From NCBI GenBank assembly GCA_910586615.1, contig CAJUJP010000008.1:44547-108546 (forward strand): a stretch of 64,000 nt of DNA. Reading direction: 5' to 3'. Below, piece after piece: positions 43,457-52,925 of this stretch (positions are counted from its first letter, which is position 1; each line of letters starts with the position of its first letter). The notes under the pieces are model-generated. The model searched no databases. It was not told where the DNA came from and saw nothing but the letters and a program-made list of their open reading frames with translations. This DNA comes from an uncultured Lachnospiraceae bacterium (GTDB taxonomy: Bacteria; Bacillota; Clostridia; Lachnospirales; Lachnospiraceae). A program made the position numbers and the translations under genes.

Positions 43457-44005
43457 TTATATGCGCTGGCAGAAAATATGTTTGTTTGTCTTATAACATT
43501 TCTCCCTGACAACACGAAATCCTGCCTGCTCAAGACAGGAAAAATCTTCTCCCAGCGAAGTCTCCGCAACGATCAGTGTCTGCTCCGTCACATAAGGCAT
43601 GTCCGTCAGAATCCCGAAAGTACGTCGAACATGATCACCCCCATAGGGTGGATCCATGAAAATAATGTCTGCTTCCTTCTCATGAATACCTGCCAGCGCG
43701 CTCAGGACATCCTGTTTTAACACCGTTGCCCGATCCGCAAATTTTGTAAACTGCAGGTTTTCTGCAATACATGCGAGGGCATTTCTGTTGTTTTCCACAA
43801 AATAAGCATGGCGCGCGCCTCTGCTGAGCGCCTCAATGCCGATAGCGCCGCTGCCGCTGTATAAATCGATGAAGACCGCATCCGGAAGCTCCGGCTGCAG
43901 TATATTAAACAATGTCTCCTTGATCCTGTCCGTGGTCGGCCTGGTATCCATTCCTTCCGGTGTCTTTAACCGCAGACTTCTTGCGGTTCCTGCTATGACT
44001 CTCAT
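43457..44005 (-). CDS. rsmD: 16S rRNA (guanine966-N2)-methyltransferase
   Basis: The protein has 182 residues from MRVIAGTARSLRLKTPEGMD (start 44005; a TTG nine bases earlier is also possible). SAM-binding is in DLYSGSGAIGIEALSRGA and the catalytic motif is IIFMDPPYGG (DPPY). It methylates G966 of 16S rRNA. coaD follows about 250 bases downstream. Confidence 0.95.
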   Translation of the reverse strand: MRVIAGTARSLRLKTPEGMDTRPTTDRIKETLFNILQPELPDAVFIDLYSGSGAIGIEALSRGARHAYFVENNRNALACIAENLQFTKFADRATVLKQDVLSALAGIHEKEADIIFMDPPYGGDHVRRTFGILTDMPYVTEQTLIVAETSLGEDFSCLEQAGFRVVREKCYKTNKHIFCQRI

Positions 44006-44122
44006 CTTACTCAAAACCTTTCATTTTTTACGTTCCGGCTCCAGATTCCAATACTGCAGTATCTGCCTGTTCTTTCCTGGTGCTTCCAGCTATTACCGGT
44101 CAGATCCATTCGTACTGCAGCC

Positions 44123-46366
44123 TCAGATTCTAACCTTAACGCCTTTGCTGTCCCGTTTGCCCAGCTTCAATTTGTTCAGTTCCAGTTCTTTTCCGCCGTA
44201 CTCTATGGTCTGTTCCACTGCGGTGCGGGTATAGTAAACGGCTTCCACGCTGTCTTTTGCACCCAGTTTCATACCCCGTACACCGACAGCGCCTTTCTTT
44301 TTCTCCGGTATCTCTTCCACTGAAAAGCGCAGGAAATATCCCTCTGCAGACTGCAGGACGATATTGCGCTGTTCTTTGTATGTCACCACGCTTATAACCT
44401 CATCACCCTCTTGAAGCTTGGTCGCCGCAACAGTGCGCTTCGCCACATCAAACTCACCGCCGTCCACAACCTTCAGCATGGCCTGTCTGGTGGCAAAAAT
44501 CACCCGGTAAAGATTCAGATCGCTCTGGCTTGCAGCATACACGATGCTTTCTCTGGCAGAATCATAATTGCTGACATTGTCGATGGGCACGCCTTTATCG
44601 CGGAACTTGCCCATGGGCAGATCCATGGCCTTCACCGTATGTAACTGGCCTGTATTGGTAAACAGGCATATTTTTCCTGTGTTTTTACATACAAATGCAT
44701 ATTTGTTTTCACTGTCTGCCGCCTCTTTATTTCTCTCATAAGCGGCGGTATCTATTGTCCTGGCATATCCGAAACGATCCATCAGAAAGACAATGTCCAT
44801 CTCTTCCACTTTTTTCTCCACATAGACTGCTTCGCTTTCGGTGGTGATCTGTGTCCTTCTGGCACGTTTATACTTCTCTTTGATCTCGTCCAGTTCATTG
44901 ATGATGACCTGGGCCATGGAATCCCTTCTGGCGAGAATGTCTTCATAGCGGTATATATTCGCCATGGTATCTTCGTGTTCGTTGATCAATGCTTCGATTT
45001 CCAGACCAATCAGTTTATACAGACGCATATCCAGAATCGCATTGGCCTGCTTCTCGGTAAACATCAGCTGGGCCGCCATGATCTTGGATTCCTTGGACTT
45101 AAACTTGATGCCGTCAATCCTGCCTTCGATAAGACATGCCTTTGCCATAGCCCGGTCTTTGGAACCACGCAGGATCTCAATGATCAGATCGATCACGTTG
45201 CACGCTTTGATCAGGCCTTCCTGGATTTCCTTACGTTCCAGTTCCCTGGCCAGAAGATTGGTATACTTTCTGGTGGCAACCTCATACTGGAACTTTACGC
45301 TTTCCTGTATGATCTGCTTTAACCCCATGGTTTCCGGCCTGCCATCCACAATTGCCAGCATATTTACACCGAAGGTATCTTCCAGACGGGTCTTTTTATA
45401 GAGCATATTCTTGAAATTCTCTACGTCTGCGTCCTTGCGCAGTTCTATCACGATACGGATACCTTCTTTGGAAGACTGATTGGTGATATCCACAATATCC
45501 TGAGTCTTCTTCGTCTCTGCCAGCGCTGCCACATCCATCAGGAATTTGCCGATATTTGCACCGATCATGGTGTAAGGAATCTCCGTGATTACCAGATTGG
45601 TCTTGCCGCCCTTGGCTTTCTCAACCTCCACTTTCCCCCGGATCTTGATCTTACCCGTTCCTGTTTCATAAATATCCGGCAGTTCATCTTCATTGATTAC
45701 GATGCCGCCAGTGGGAAAATCCGGTCCTTTCACATAACGCATAAGTTCTCTTGTAGTAATGTTCTCATCCAGCATATATGCTTTTGTGGCTTCGATCACT
45801 TCTGCAAGATTATGCGGCGGTGTGCTGGTTGCCATACCAACCGCGATACCCTCGGATCCGTTCACCAGCAAGTTGGGAATCTTGACGGGCAGAACGCCTG
45901 GTTCTTTCTCCGTCTCATCGAAGTTGGGCAGAAAATCCACCACGTCTTTGTCCAGATCAGACAAAAAAGCCTCCTGCGTGATCTGCGCCAGACGTGCTTC
46001 CGTATAACGCATTGCTGCCGCACCGTCACCCTCAATATTGCCGAAATTGCCATGGCCGTCAATCAGGGGCACTTCCTTCTTAAAATCCTGAGCCATTACC
46101 ACAAGCGCTTCATAGATGGAACTGTCACCGTGGGGATGGTATTTACCCATGGTATCTCCCACGATACGAGCCGATTTACGATAGGGTCTGTCGTAGCGTA
46201 TACCGAGTTCATACATATCATAAAGAGTTCTTCTCTGTACCGGCTTCAATCCGTCCCGCACATCCGGCAGTGCACGTGCAATGATAACACTCATGGCATA
46301 ATCTATGTAAGATTTCTGCATTACCTCGGAATATTCCGTTTTGATGATCCTGTCATTTACACTCAT
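44123..46366 (-). CDS. parC: Type IIA DNA topoisomerase subunit A (ParC/GyrA-like)
   Basis: The protein has 747 residues. The breakage-reunion domain carries DVRDGLKPVQRRTLYDMY, YHPHGDSSIYEALV (quinolone region, Ser82/Ser83 and Glu86) and the catalytic Tyr121 in AAAMRYTEARL. The C-terminal pinwheel is short, and its box reads EKKKGAVGVRG rather than the QRRGGKG GyrA box, which favours a topoisomerase IV-type role, though this is an inference. It is paired with a B subunit 146 bases upstream on the same strand. GGAGAG precedes the ATG. Confidence 0.85.
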   Translation of the reverse strand: MSVNDRIIKTEYSEVMQKSYIDYAMSVIIARALPDVRDGLKPVQRRTLYDMYELGIRYDRPYRKSARIVGDTMGKYHPHGDSSIYEALVVMAQDFKKEVPLIDGHGNFGNIEGDGAAAMRYTEARLAQITQEAFLSDLDKDVVDFLPNFDETEKEPGVLPVKIPNLLVNGSEGIAVGMATSTPPHNLAEVIEATKAYMLDENITTRELMRYVKGPDFPTGGIVINEDELPDIYETGTGKIKIRGKVEVEKAKGGKTNLVITEIPYTMIGANIGKFLMDVAALAETKKTQDIVDITNQSSKEGIRIVIELRKDADVENFKNMLYKKTRLEDTFGVNMLAIVDGRPETMGLKQIIQESVKFQYEVATRKYTNLLARELERKEIQEGLIKACNVIDLIIEILRGSKDRAMAKACLIEGRIDGIKFKSKESKIMAAQLMFTEKQANAILDMRLYKLIGLEIEALINEHEDTMANIYRYEDILARRDSMAQVIINELDEIKEKYKRARRTQITTESEAVYVEKKVEEMDIVFLMDRFGYARTIDTAAYERNKEAADSENKYAFVCKNTGKICLFTNTGQLHTVKAMDLPMGKFRDKGVPIDNVSNYDSARESIVYAASQSDLNLYRVIFATRQAMLKVVDGGEFDVAKRTVAATKLQEGDEVISVVTYKEQRNIVLQSAEGYFLRFSVEEIPEKKKGAVGVRGMKLGAKDSVEAVYYTRTAVEQTIEYGGKELELNKLKLGKRDSKGVKVRI

Positions 46367-46381
46367 TTCTTTTTCTCTCCA

Positions 46382-46503
46382 CTTATCCGAGTTCGCGAAG
46401 CGAATCTCGCAAAGTTAATTTGCTTTGCAAATCAAACTAGAAAGTTTTTCTGCTTATCCGAGTTCGCGAAGCGAATCTCGCAAAGTTAATTTGCTTTGCA
46501 AAT
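46382..46503. repeat. Tandem 71-base repeat with hairpins between parE and parC
   Basis: Two near-identical 51-base copies (46382-46432 and 46453-46503), 71 bases apart, fill the 146-base gap. Each contains two self-complementary parts: GAGTTCGCGAAGCGAATCTC and a TAATTTGCTTTGCAAAT-type hairpin. The right copy ends next to the parE stop region at 46513. Confidence 0.8.
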
Positions 46504-46512
46504 TAACTTTTC

Positions 46513-48444
46513 TTACACATCCAGTTCCGCATCCTGGGCATGCCGGTATATAAACTCTTTACGCGGCGGAACTTCTGTTCCCATCAGAAGTTCTGTCACT
46601 TCCGATGCCATTCGCGCATCTTCTATCTCTACTAATTTCAGCATTCTCGTATCCGGGTCAAGGGTCGTCTCCCATAACTGACCCGCATCCATCTCTCCGA
46701 GACCTTTGTACCGTTGTAAAGTAAACGGCCCCTTATGTCTCTTACGGTACTTCTCCAACGCTTTATCATCATAAAGATATTCTTCCTGTCCCTTGGAAGG
46801 CATAGCCTTATAAAGCGGAGGCATGGCTATATATACATGTCCCTCGTAGATCAGTTCCGGCATAAACCGATAGAACAATGTCAGAAGCAGAGTTGAAATA
46901 TGTGCCCCGTCCACATCCGCATCGGCCATAATGATGATTTTATCATAGCGCAGCTTACTGATATCGAAATCATTGCCGTATCCTTCGGAAAAGCCACAGC
47001 CAAATGCATTGATCATCGTTTTGATCTCGGCATTTGCCAGTATCTTGTCAATGCTTGCCTTCTCCACATTTAAAATTTTACCGCGGATGGGGAGGATCGC
47101 CTGAAACATCCGGTTGCGTGCCATTTTGGCGCTGCCTCCTGCAGAATCCCCCTCCACAATAAAGATCTCACACTTAGAGGCGTCCCTTGACTCGCAGTTG
47201 GCTAGTTTACCGTTGGAATCAAAGGAAAATTTCTGCTTTGACAGCATATTCGTCTTCGCCTTCTCCTCTGTCTTGCGGATCTTGGCCGCTTTCTCCGCGC
47301 AGCCGATAATACTTTTTAATGTCTCAATGTTCCGGTCAAAAAATCTTACGATCTCGTCACCCGTTACTTTGCTCACAATTTTCGCAGCATCCTGATTATC
47401 CAGCTTGGTCTTCGTCTGCCCTTCAAATCTGGGGTCAGGATGCTTAATGGAGATCACGGCAGTCATACCGTTTCTCACATCTGCACCGGTAAAATTAACA
47501 TCCTTTTCTTTCAGGATATTAAGCCCTCTGGCATAGGTATTGATCACGTTGGTGAACATGGTTTTGAAACCTGTCAGATGGGTGCCGCCCTCGGCATTAT
47601 ATATGTTGTTACAGAATCCCAGCACATTTTCATGGAATTCATTCACATACTGGAATGCCGCCTCCACCGTAATACCTTCGGATTCGCCTTTATAATAGAT
47701 CACATCATGTATGGCTTCCTTGGATTTGTTCATATCCTTGATAAAGCCAACGATTCCTTCCGGTTCATGATACTCGATATGTTCGGTTTCTTCTTTTCTT
47801 TTATCTTCATAAATTATAGTCAGCTCAGGATTGAGATAAGCGGTCTCATGAAGACGGCTCTTAACTTCATCTTCTTTAAACCTTGTCCTGTCAAAGATCG
47901 TATCATCCGGAAGAAAATTGATAGTCGTTCCGGTTTCCTTCGTCTTACCCACCACAGGAAGAAGCCCGTTATCCAGTTCCATCACGGGAATCCCTCTCTC
48001 ATAACGATCTTCATAAATAAACCCGCCTGTCCTGACTGTCACGCTCATATGGGCGGAAAGCGCATTTACTACGGAAGAACCCACGCCGTGCAGACCACCG
48101 CTGGTTTTGTAGGCATCATTGTCAAATTTACCGCCGGCATGAAGTGTAGTAAAAACAAGTCGTTCCGCACTGATGCCTTTCTCATGCATTCCCACCGGAA
48201 TACCACGCCCGTTATCCGATACCGTAGCCGAGCCGTCTGCCTCCAGTGTCACCTTTATGGTAGAACAAAATCCCGCCAGATGCTCGTCCACCGCATTGTC
48301 CATGATCTCGTAGATCAGATGGTTTAATCCCTTCGTAGAAACACTTCCGATATACATTCCCGGCCTGACACGGACCGCCTCAAGCCCTTCCAGCACAGTA
48401 ATGCTGGAAGCATCGTAATTATTTGCAGAATTTGTTTTTGCCAT
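46513..48444 (-). CDS. parE: Type IIA DNA topoisomerase subunit B (ParE/GyrB-like)
   Basis: The protein has 643 residues. The ATPase domain has VRVRPGMYIG and YEIMDNAVDEHLAGF (GHKL N box), GRGIPVGMH and GLHGVGSSVVNALS. The toprim part has EGDSAGGSAKMARNR and DADVDGAHISTLLLT. It lacks the large GyrB insert. GAGGGATGACCAC precedes the ATG. It forms the topoisomerase pair with the subunit A gene downstream. Confidence 0.88.
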   Translation of the reverse strand: MAKTNSANNYDASSITVLEGLEAVRVRPGMYIGSVSTKGLNHLIYEIMDNAVDEHLAGFCSTIKVTLEADGSATVSDNGRGIPVGMHEKGISAERLVFTTLHAGGKFDNDAYKTSGGLHGVGSSVVNALSAHMSVTVRTGGFIYEDRYERGIPVMELDNGLLPVVGKTKETGTTINFLPDDTIFDRTRFKEDEVKSRLHETAYLNPELTIIYEDKRKEETEHIEYHEPEGIVGFIKDMNKSKEAIHDVIYYKGESEGITVEAAFQYVNEFHENVLGFCNNIYNAEGGTHLTGFKTMFTNVINTYARGLNILKEKDVNFTGADVRNGMTAVISIKHPDPRFEGQTKTKLDNQDAAKIVSKVTGDEIVRFFDRNIETLKSIIGCAEKAAKIRKTEEKAKTNMLSKQKFSFDSNGKLANCESRDASKCEIFIVEGDSAGGSAKMARNRMFQAILPIRGKILNVEKASIDKILANAEIKTMINAFGCGFSEGYGNDFDISKLRYDKIIIMADADVDGAHISTLLLTLFYRFMPELIYEGHVYIAMPPLYKAMPSKGQEEYLYDDKALEKYRKRHKGPFTLQRYKGLGEMDAGQLWETTLDPDTRMLKLVEIEDARMASEVTELLMGTEVPPRKEFIYRHAQDAELDV

Positions 48445-48551
48445 GTGGTCATCCCTCTTAATTTAACCGGCTTTGCGCCGAATCATATTCTAACATATAT
48501 TTAGTATATTGAAAAGCTTGTTTACGCAGTACAGTGATCTTAAAACGCCAG

Positions 48552-50768
48552 TCAGGACTCCGTATATTCGATCATTTCCTCCGGCAGATACAGGCAGATC
48601 ATTTCTTCCATTTTCATAAAATCAATGGGTTTCGAGAGATAATCCCGGAAACCTTCCCTCAGATATTCTTCCTTCGCTCCCACAATAGCATTTGCGGTCA
48701 GCGCGATTACCACTGGCGGGTTCATCCGGTACTCTTGCATCTGACGCATACGCCGCAGCGTCTCAATGCCGTCCATCTCCGGCATCATATGATCCAGCAG
48801 AATTATATCATAATGCTTCTGCCTGACCTTATCCAGACATTCCTGTCCGCTCAGAGCAGAATCGAACCGGACTTTAAGTCTCTTAAGCAAGCCTTTCACT
48901 ACCGTGATATTGACTCTGTTGTCATCCACCGCCAGCACCGCTGCATGAGGCGCGGTAAATGTACGTCTGCTGTTTCGTTCCAGTTCGCTCATGTCAACCG
49001 CCCCGGACCGGAAATCTCCCAGCGGTTCGCCGTCCACGATCTTCTGCGGAAGCACAAAGGAAAAAGTACTTCCTTTGCCATAGGTACTTTCCACCGTCAG
49101 ATCTCCACCCATCATACCGATCAGCCGCTTGGTAATGCTGAGTCCGAGCCCGGTACCTTCAACGCTCCTGTTCTTCATCTGATCCAGCCTTGTAAACGGG
49201 TCAAAAAGCATATGGATCTCTTCTTCTCTGATCCCGATGCCTGTATCTGATACCGTCACACGAAGCTGAATCGTATTGTCCTCTTCATCCGGTGTTTCCG
49301 AAACGGAAAAATCAATCTGTAATGTGACCGTTCCTTCTTTTGTGTATTTGACTGAGTTGGTCAACAAATTGGTAATACATTGTTTGATACGCTTCTCGTC
49401 TCCATGCAGGATACGGGGAAGACTTTCCTTTGCCTCGATCCTGAAATTCAGATTCTGCTCCTCCGCCCGCATGGATATCATATTTTCAATATCCGTCAAG
49501 AGACTGCCCAAATCGTAATCTGTTCCGGTAATCTCCATTTTACTGGATTCGATCTTGGAAAGATCCAGAATATCGTTGATGATAGAAAGCAGCATCTTTC
49601 CCGCACTATGTATATTGACGGCGTACTCCCTGATATTGTCCGACTCCGTTTCCCGAAGGATCATCTCGTTCATTCCCAGCACCGCGTTGATTGGGGTTCT
49701 GATCTCATGGGACATACGCGCAAGAAAGGAGCTCTTTGCCTCATTTGCCCGTTCCGCCTCTTCCTTCAGTTCGATCAACCGTTTCGTGTAGAGATAATTA
49801 TCTGTAGAATCAGCTATACGGTAGAGAATACCGGCCTTGCGGCTATTGTCATCATAGATCTCACTTCTCTGCCACTTATAAAAACTGTTCTTAAGGAAAA
49901 AACCTTCCGGACGGGCTTCCATAAACTGAAATACCTGTTCCGCCACCGTCTGCTTATCATTCCAGTCTACATCCGGGAACATCCTGCCCGCCTCGTGGTT
50001 GTAGTAAATGATATGATCAGAGTCATCCGTCACCAGAATACCTTCCCTGATTTCATCCAGCACCCTGTCCTTGGCATTCTCCACCGCATCAAACAGACGG
50101 TAACGGTACATGACAAATACAAGAAAGGATTCCGTAATCAACATGGAGATCGGATAAGAATCATAATGGCCCAGCATCCCCAGCACCTTCATGCCCCACA
50201 ATCCGACGGGAATCAGCGATGCTCCGAAGATCAGCAGCAGTTCGGGCCGCTTCTCACCCTTGTGTTCCAAAACAGACTGTATCATGATCAGTGCAATCAA
50301 AATTCCCAATATTGTAGAGGATACGATCCATACATAATAAAAGGTTCCGGGATGGTAAATCCACAGGTAAATCCCGTTCTCCACCGTATATTCTATTTTT
50401 TCATAATAAAGCGTATTGTAGTCTATGGTAAAAATGAGTGCCAGAATAAAGATATGTATGGCAGTGTACAGCCCCTTGATCATCCGAATGCTTTTATCAT
50501 GCAGGTGATTGCTGTACAGACAGGCAAAATAAAGGAAGCACAAAAGCCCCATGGTAGCACCGATATACTCCATCTTGACTGCAAGGCGCGTCACTTCTAT
50601 GCTCTTGCTGCGAAGCTCAAAATAGTAGCCCATCACATCCAGAAGCGTGAACAATGTTCCTGCAAATAATATTTTCTGTTGTTCCGAAGGCTTCGCCACA
50701 AAAACCAGCAAAACCATGAGAAAGCATATAATAATACCTGCTCCGTGTATTCCTGTCATTACGTTCAT
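48552..50768 (-). CDS. Hybrid sensor histidine kinase with 7TM sensor and receiver domain
   Basis: The protein has 738 residues. Seven N-terminal helices (residues about 1-225, of the histidine kinase 7TM type) precede a PAS-like segment (DEIREGILVTDDSDHIIYYN). The dimerisation domain has the phosphorylated histidine in ARMSHEIRTPINAV (about H354), and the ATPase domain has TNLLTNSVKYT, SDTGIGIRE and GTGLGLSI. The C-terminal receiver carries the acceptor aspartate in ILLDHMMPEMDG (about D659). No output regulator is encoded next to it. The ATG at 50768 is preceded by AGAGG with six-base spacing; another ATG six bases upstream lacks spacing. Confidence 0.92.
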   Translation of the reverse strand: MNVMTGIHGAGIIICFLMVLLVFVAKPSEQQKILFAGTLFTLLDVMGYYFELRSKSIEVTRLAVKMEYIGATMGLLCFLYFACLYSNHLHDKSIRMIKGLYTAIHIFILALIFTIDYNTLYYEKIEYTVENGIYLWIYHPGTFYYVWIVSSTILGILIALIMIQSVLEHKGEKRPELLLIFGASLIPVGLWGMKVLGMLGHYDSYPISMLITESFLVFVMYRYRLFDAVENAKDRVLDEIREGILVTDDSDHIIYYNHEAGRMFPDVDWNDKQTVAEQVFQFMEARPEGFFLKNSFYKWQRSEIYDDNSRKAGILYRIADSTDNYLYTKRLIELKEEAERANEAKSSFLARMSHEIRTPINAVLGMNEMILRETESDNIREYAVNIHSAGKMLLSIINDILDLSKIESSKMEITGTDYDLGSLLTDIENMISMRAEEQNLNFRIEAKESLPRILHGDEKRIKQCITNLLTNSVKYTKEGTVTLQIDFSVSETPDEEDNTIQLRVTVSDTGIGIREEEIHMLFDPFTRLDQMKNRSVEGTGLGLSITKRLIGMMGGDLTVESTYGKGSTFSFVLPQKIVDGEPLGDFRSGAVDMSELERNSRRTFTAPHAAVLAVDDNRVNITVVKGLLKRLKVRFDSALSGQECLDKVRQKHYDIILLDHMMPEMDGIETLRRMRQMQEYRMNPPVVIALTANAIVGAKEEYLREGFRDYLSKPIDFMKMEEMICLYLPEEMIEYTES

Positions 50769-50881
50769 AATCATCCTCTAAGCGCCCTGTGCATTTCATG
50801 GTCAGAGCCTGCGGTATCCCACTTGTAGCGTGGTTTCGTACATCTCCTTAATTATAGCGGAGAACATGAGCGGAAACAAGT

Positions 50882-51685
50882 TCATTGTTCCCTTACCTCA
50901 TACAAATACTCTCTTCCTCGTTTCCCGGCCCGTTCCAGAATCTGCATATGCGTCAAAAGAGGCAGCACACTGCCGGAAAGATCTCTGTGGATGCCCGCCG
51001 TCTTCGCAAAATCCTTCACCGTAAAGGGTTCCTCCAGACTGGCAGGTACAAGCTGCATAAAGTCCTCTATCCGTTCGATCACCACTTCGTCAAACAGTTC
51101 CAGCGGCATCCTGTCATAACGACTGGATCCTCTTTTCCTGTTCTTGCTCCAGCCGTTGAGCAGTCTGTACTCATCCATATCAATCAGAGGAAAGGCAAAG
51201 GACAGATTGGGATCTCCCAAATACTGCCTGATTTTGTATAATTCAGGAAAAACATGATATACATTGCCCGTGACCGGAGACTTGTGCTTCTTAGACAACT
51301 CTCCCGTCTCCTCGTCCATCCAGATCACCCATTTACGATGCGGGACAGGCATAACCACCATCACCGGATATAGTGGAAGGAATGCAGCCAGTTTGGGCCT
51401 GAGGCGGTTAAAATTCCCGTTCTGTATCTCTACGATCCGCTTTCCATCATAAATATCCGCAATATAACCTTCAACAGGCACTTCATGATAATCTTCATCC
51501 GGCTCATAATACAGCTTCATCACCGCATGTACCGTCTTTTCTTTCAGGGTTCCGAACCCGTGCGGATCATTCTGTTTCAAAAGTACCTTTAATTTCGCCT
51601 GCTCAAAAGCTTCTCTGTCCATAGAATTCCAAATCTCTTGTCTCTTAAACTTATCAGCATAGTCAATGCTTTGCCTGTGATTCAT
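50882..51685 (-). CDS. Unknown protein with a nuclease-like core and winged-helix C terminus
   Basis: The protein has 267 residues. The middle contains GYIADIYDGKRIVEIQNGNF, a D...ExQ pattern on predicted strands as in restriction-endonuclease-like folds. The C-terminal 60 residues (FTVKDFAKTAGIHRDLSGSVLPLL) look like a winged helix. Function is unknown. The ATG at 51685 has no ribosome site; an alternative ATG at 51622 follows a weak GGA. The promoter at 51715-51743 places transcription start about 20 bases before 51685. Confidence 0.65.
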   Translation of the reverse strand: MNHRQSIDYADKFKRQEIWNSMDREAFEQAKLKVLLKQNDPHGFGTLKEKTVHAVMKLYYEPDEDYHEVPVEGYIADIYDGKRIVEIQNGNFNRLRPKLAAFLPLYPVMVVMPVPHRKWVIWMDEETGELSKKHKSPVTGNVYHVFPELYKIRQYLGDPNLSFAFPLIDMDEYRLLNGWSKNRKRGSSRYDRMPLELFDEVVIERIEDFMQLVPASLEEPFTVKDFAKTAGIHRDLSGSVLPLLTHMQILERAGKRGREYLYEVREQ

Positions 51686-51714
51686 TTGTTACTGCATTCT
51701 GGCATCTGTTTTAC

Positions 51715-51743
51715 AGTATACCAGAAAAGCATTCACCGAACAA
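51715..51743 (-). promoter_or_regulatory. Promoter of the unknown nuclease-like gene
   Basis: On the minus strand, TTGTTC (51743-51738) and TATACT (51720-51715) are 17 bases apart. It is back to back with the promoter at 51763-51791. Confidence 0.6.
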
Positions 51744-51762
51744 GTGTTTTGTTTCAGAAATG

Positions 51763-51791
51763 TTTACATGAACAAAAAATTATTATATAAT
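51763..51791 (+). promoter_or_regulatory. Promoter of the diguanylate cyclase gene
   Basis: TTTACA at 51763-51768 and TATAAT at 51786-51791 with a 17-base spacer, followed 46 bases later by the ATG with GGAAGGA. Confidence 0.75.
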
Positions 51792-51837
51792 AGGCTGATA
51801 TTTAAAATTATTTTTGTACAGTGGAAGGAATGAGAAG

Positions 51838-52923
51838 ATGAATCATTACATTTCATATACAAAGAAAATTTTGACCGGGAAAGCCCGGATTACAGACAAG
51901 CAGAAATTCAGTGTCATCATCTATTCCGTGGCACTGGTTCATGTTATTCTTGCCGCAATTTTCGGCTATTTCAAGATAATTCCCCTCTTGACCTTTAACA
52001 GTATAAGTGTTCTCGTTTATCTGTCCTGCTCACAGCTTGTCCGCAGAGAATATTTCTGGACAGTATACTGCATCACATATTTTGAGATCATCCTGCATTC
52101 TTTCGTGGCAGCAATCTGTATCGGCTGGCAGTCTGGTTTTGCACAGTATATCATCGCATTAATTCCTGTGGGTTTTTACATATGTTATACAATGAACACA
52201 CAGCGCCGCAAAATGGTTATCGCCACCGGCTCAGCCCTGTTTGCTACTGCATCTTTTATCAGCTGCAAAATACTGTCTTTCTACACGACACCTGTATATG
52301 AACTGCACCCGGCACATCTGGAACTGCGGATGTACATTTATAATTCCGCCTGCACCTTCATATTTCTTATCGCGTTTTCCCTGATCTTTATCTCGGAAAT
52401 GCGCCTGTCCAGTGCACAACTCAAACATCAGAATGCCATTCTTGACAAACTTGCCAGTATTGATCCTCTGACCGGATTGTATAACCGCAGAAGCATGGAT
52501 GTCTTTCTTCACCAGGCCATTGAATCCGGCGGCGGATTTTCACTGATCATGTGCGACATAGATAATTTTAAAAAAGTCAATGACACTTACGGACATGATT
52601 TCGGTGATATTGTCCTGCGTGAAGTAGCCCAGATCACCCAGCAGCAGGTAAGCACCAACGGATATGTGTGCCGCTGGGGCGGTGAGGAGATCCTGATCCT
52701 GATCAATGGATCCGTAAAAGAAAAAACCGGACGCATTGCGGAAAATATCCGCCGTAACGTGGCCAACCATGTTTTTGAACTGAATAATAAATGGATCCAC
52801 TGCACACTTACGCTGGGGATCGCCACTCATAAAGAAGGGGACACTGTGGAAGAAACCATCACCAATGCCGACTACAATCTTTACTGCGGCAAAAGAAACG
52901 GAAAAAATATGGTGGTCACATAA
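51838..52923 (+). CDS. GGDEF diguanylate cyclase, membrane-bound
   Basis: The protein has 361 residues from MNHYISYTKK (start 51838). Six hydrophobic segments span residues about 20-195, then a linker leads into the GGDEF domain with DKLASIDPLTGLYNRRSMDV, metal aspartate in CDIDNFKKVND and the active motif RWGGEEIL (GGEE variant). No RxxD inhibitory site is present at the usual place before GGEE, so product inhibition may be absent. It makes the second messenger c-di-GMP. It points away from the nuclease-like gene and faces converging genes downstream. Confidence 0.9.
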   Translation: MNHYISYTKKILTGKARITDKQKFSVIIYSVALVHVILAAIFGYFKIIPLLTFNSISVLVYLSCSQLVRREYFWTVYCITYFEIILHSFVAAICIGWQSGFAQYIIALIPVGFYICYTMNTQRRKMVIATGSALFATASFISCKILSFYTTPVYELHPAHLELRMYIYNSACTFIFLIAFSLIFISEMRLSSAQLKHQNAILDKLASIDPLTGLYNRRSMDVFLHQAIESGGGFSLIMCDIDNFKKVNDTYGHDFGDIVLREVAQITQQQVSTNGYVCRWGGEEILILINGSVKEKTGRIAENIRRNVANHVFELNNKWIHCTLTLGIATHKEGDTVEETITNADYNLYCGKRNGKNMVVT

Positions 52924-52925
52924 TA

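Noticed and set aside
46382..46503. A two-unit CRISPR
   Set aside because: There are only two copies, the distance does not fit, and no cas genes occur in the window.
47440..48327. A 295-codon plus-strand open frame
   Set aside because: It is antisense to the topoisomerase B subunit gene and is a shadow of its codon usage.
49380..50669. A 429-codon plus-strand open frame
   Set aside because: It lies wholly antisense to the hybrid histidine kinase, which has strong domain evidence; no ribosome site or recognisable domain was seen.
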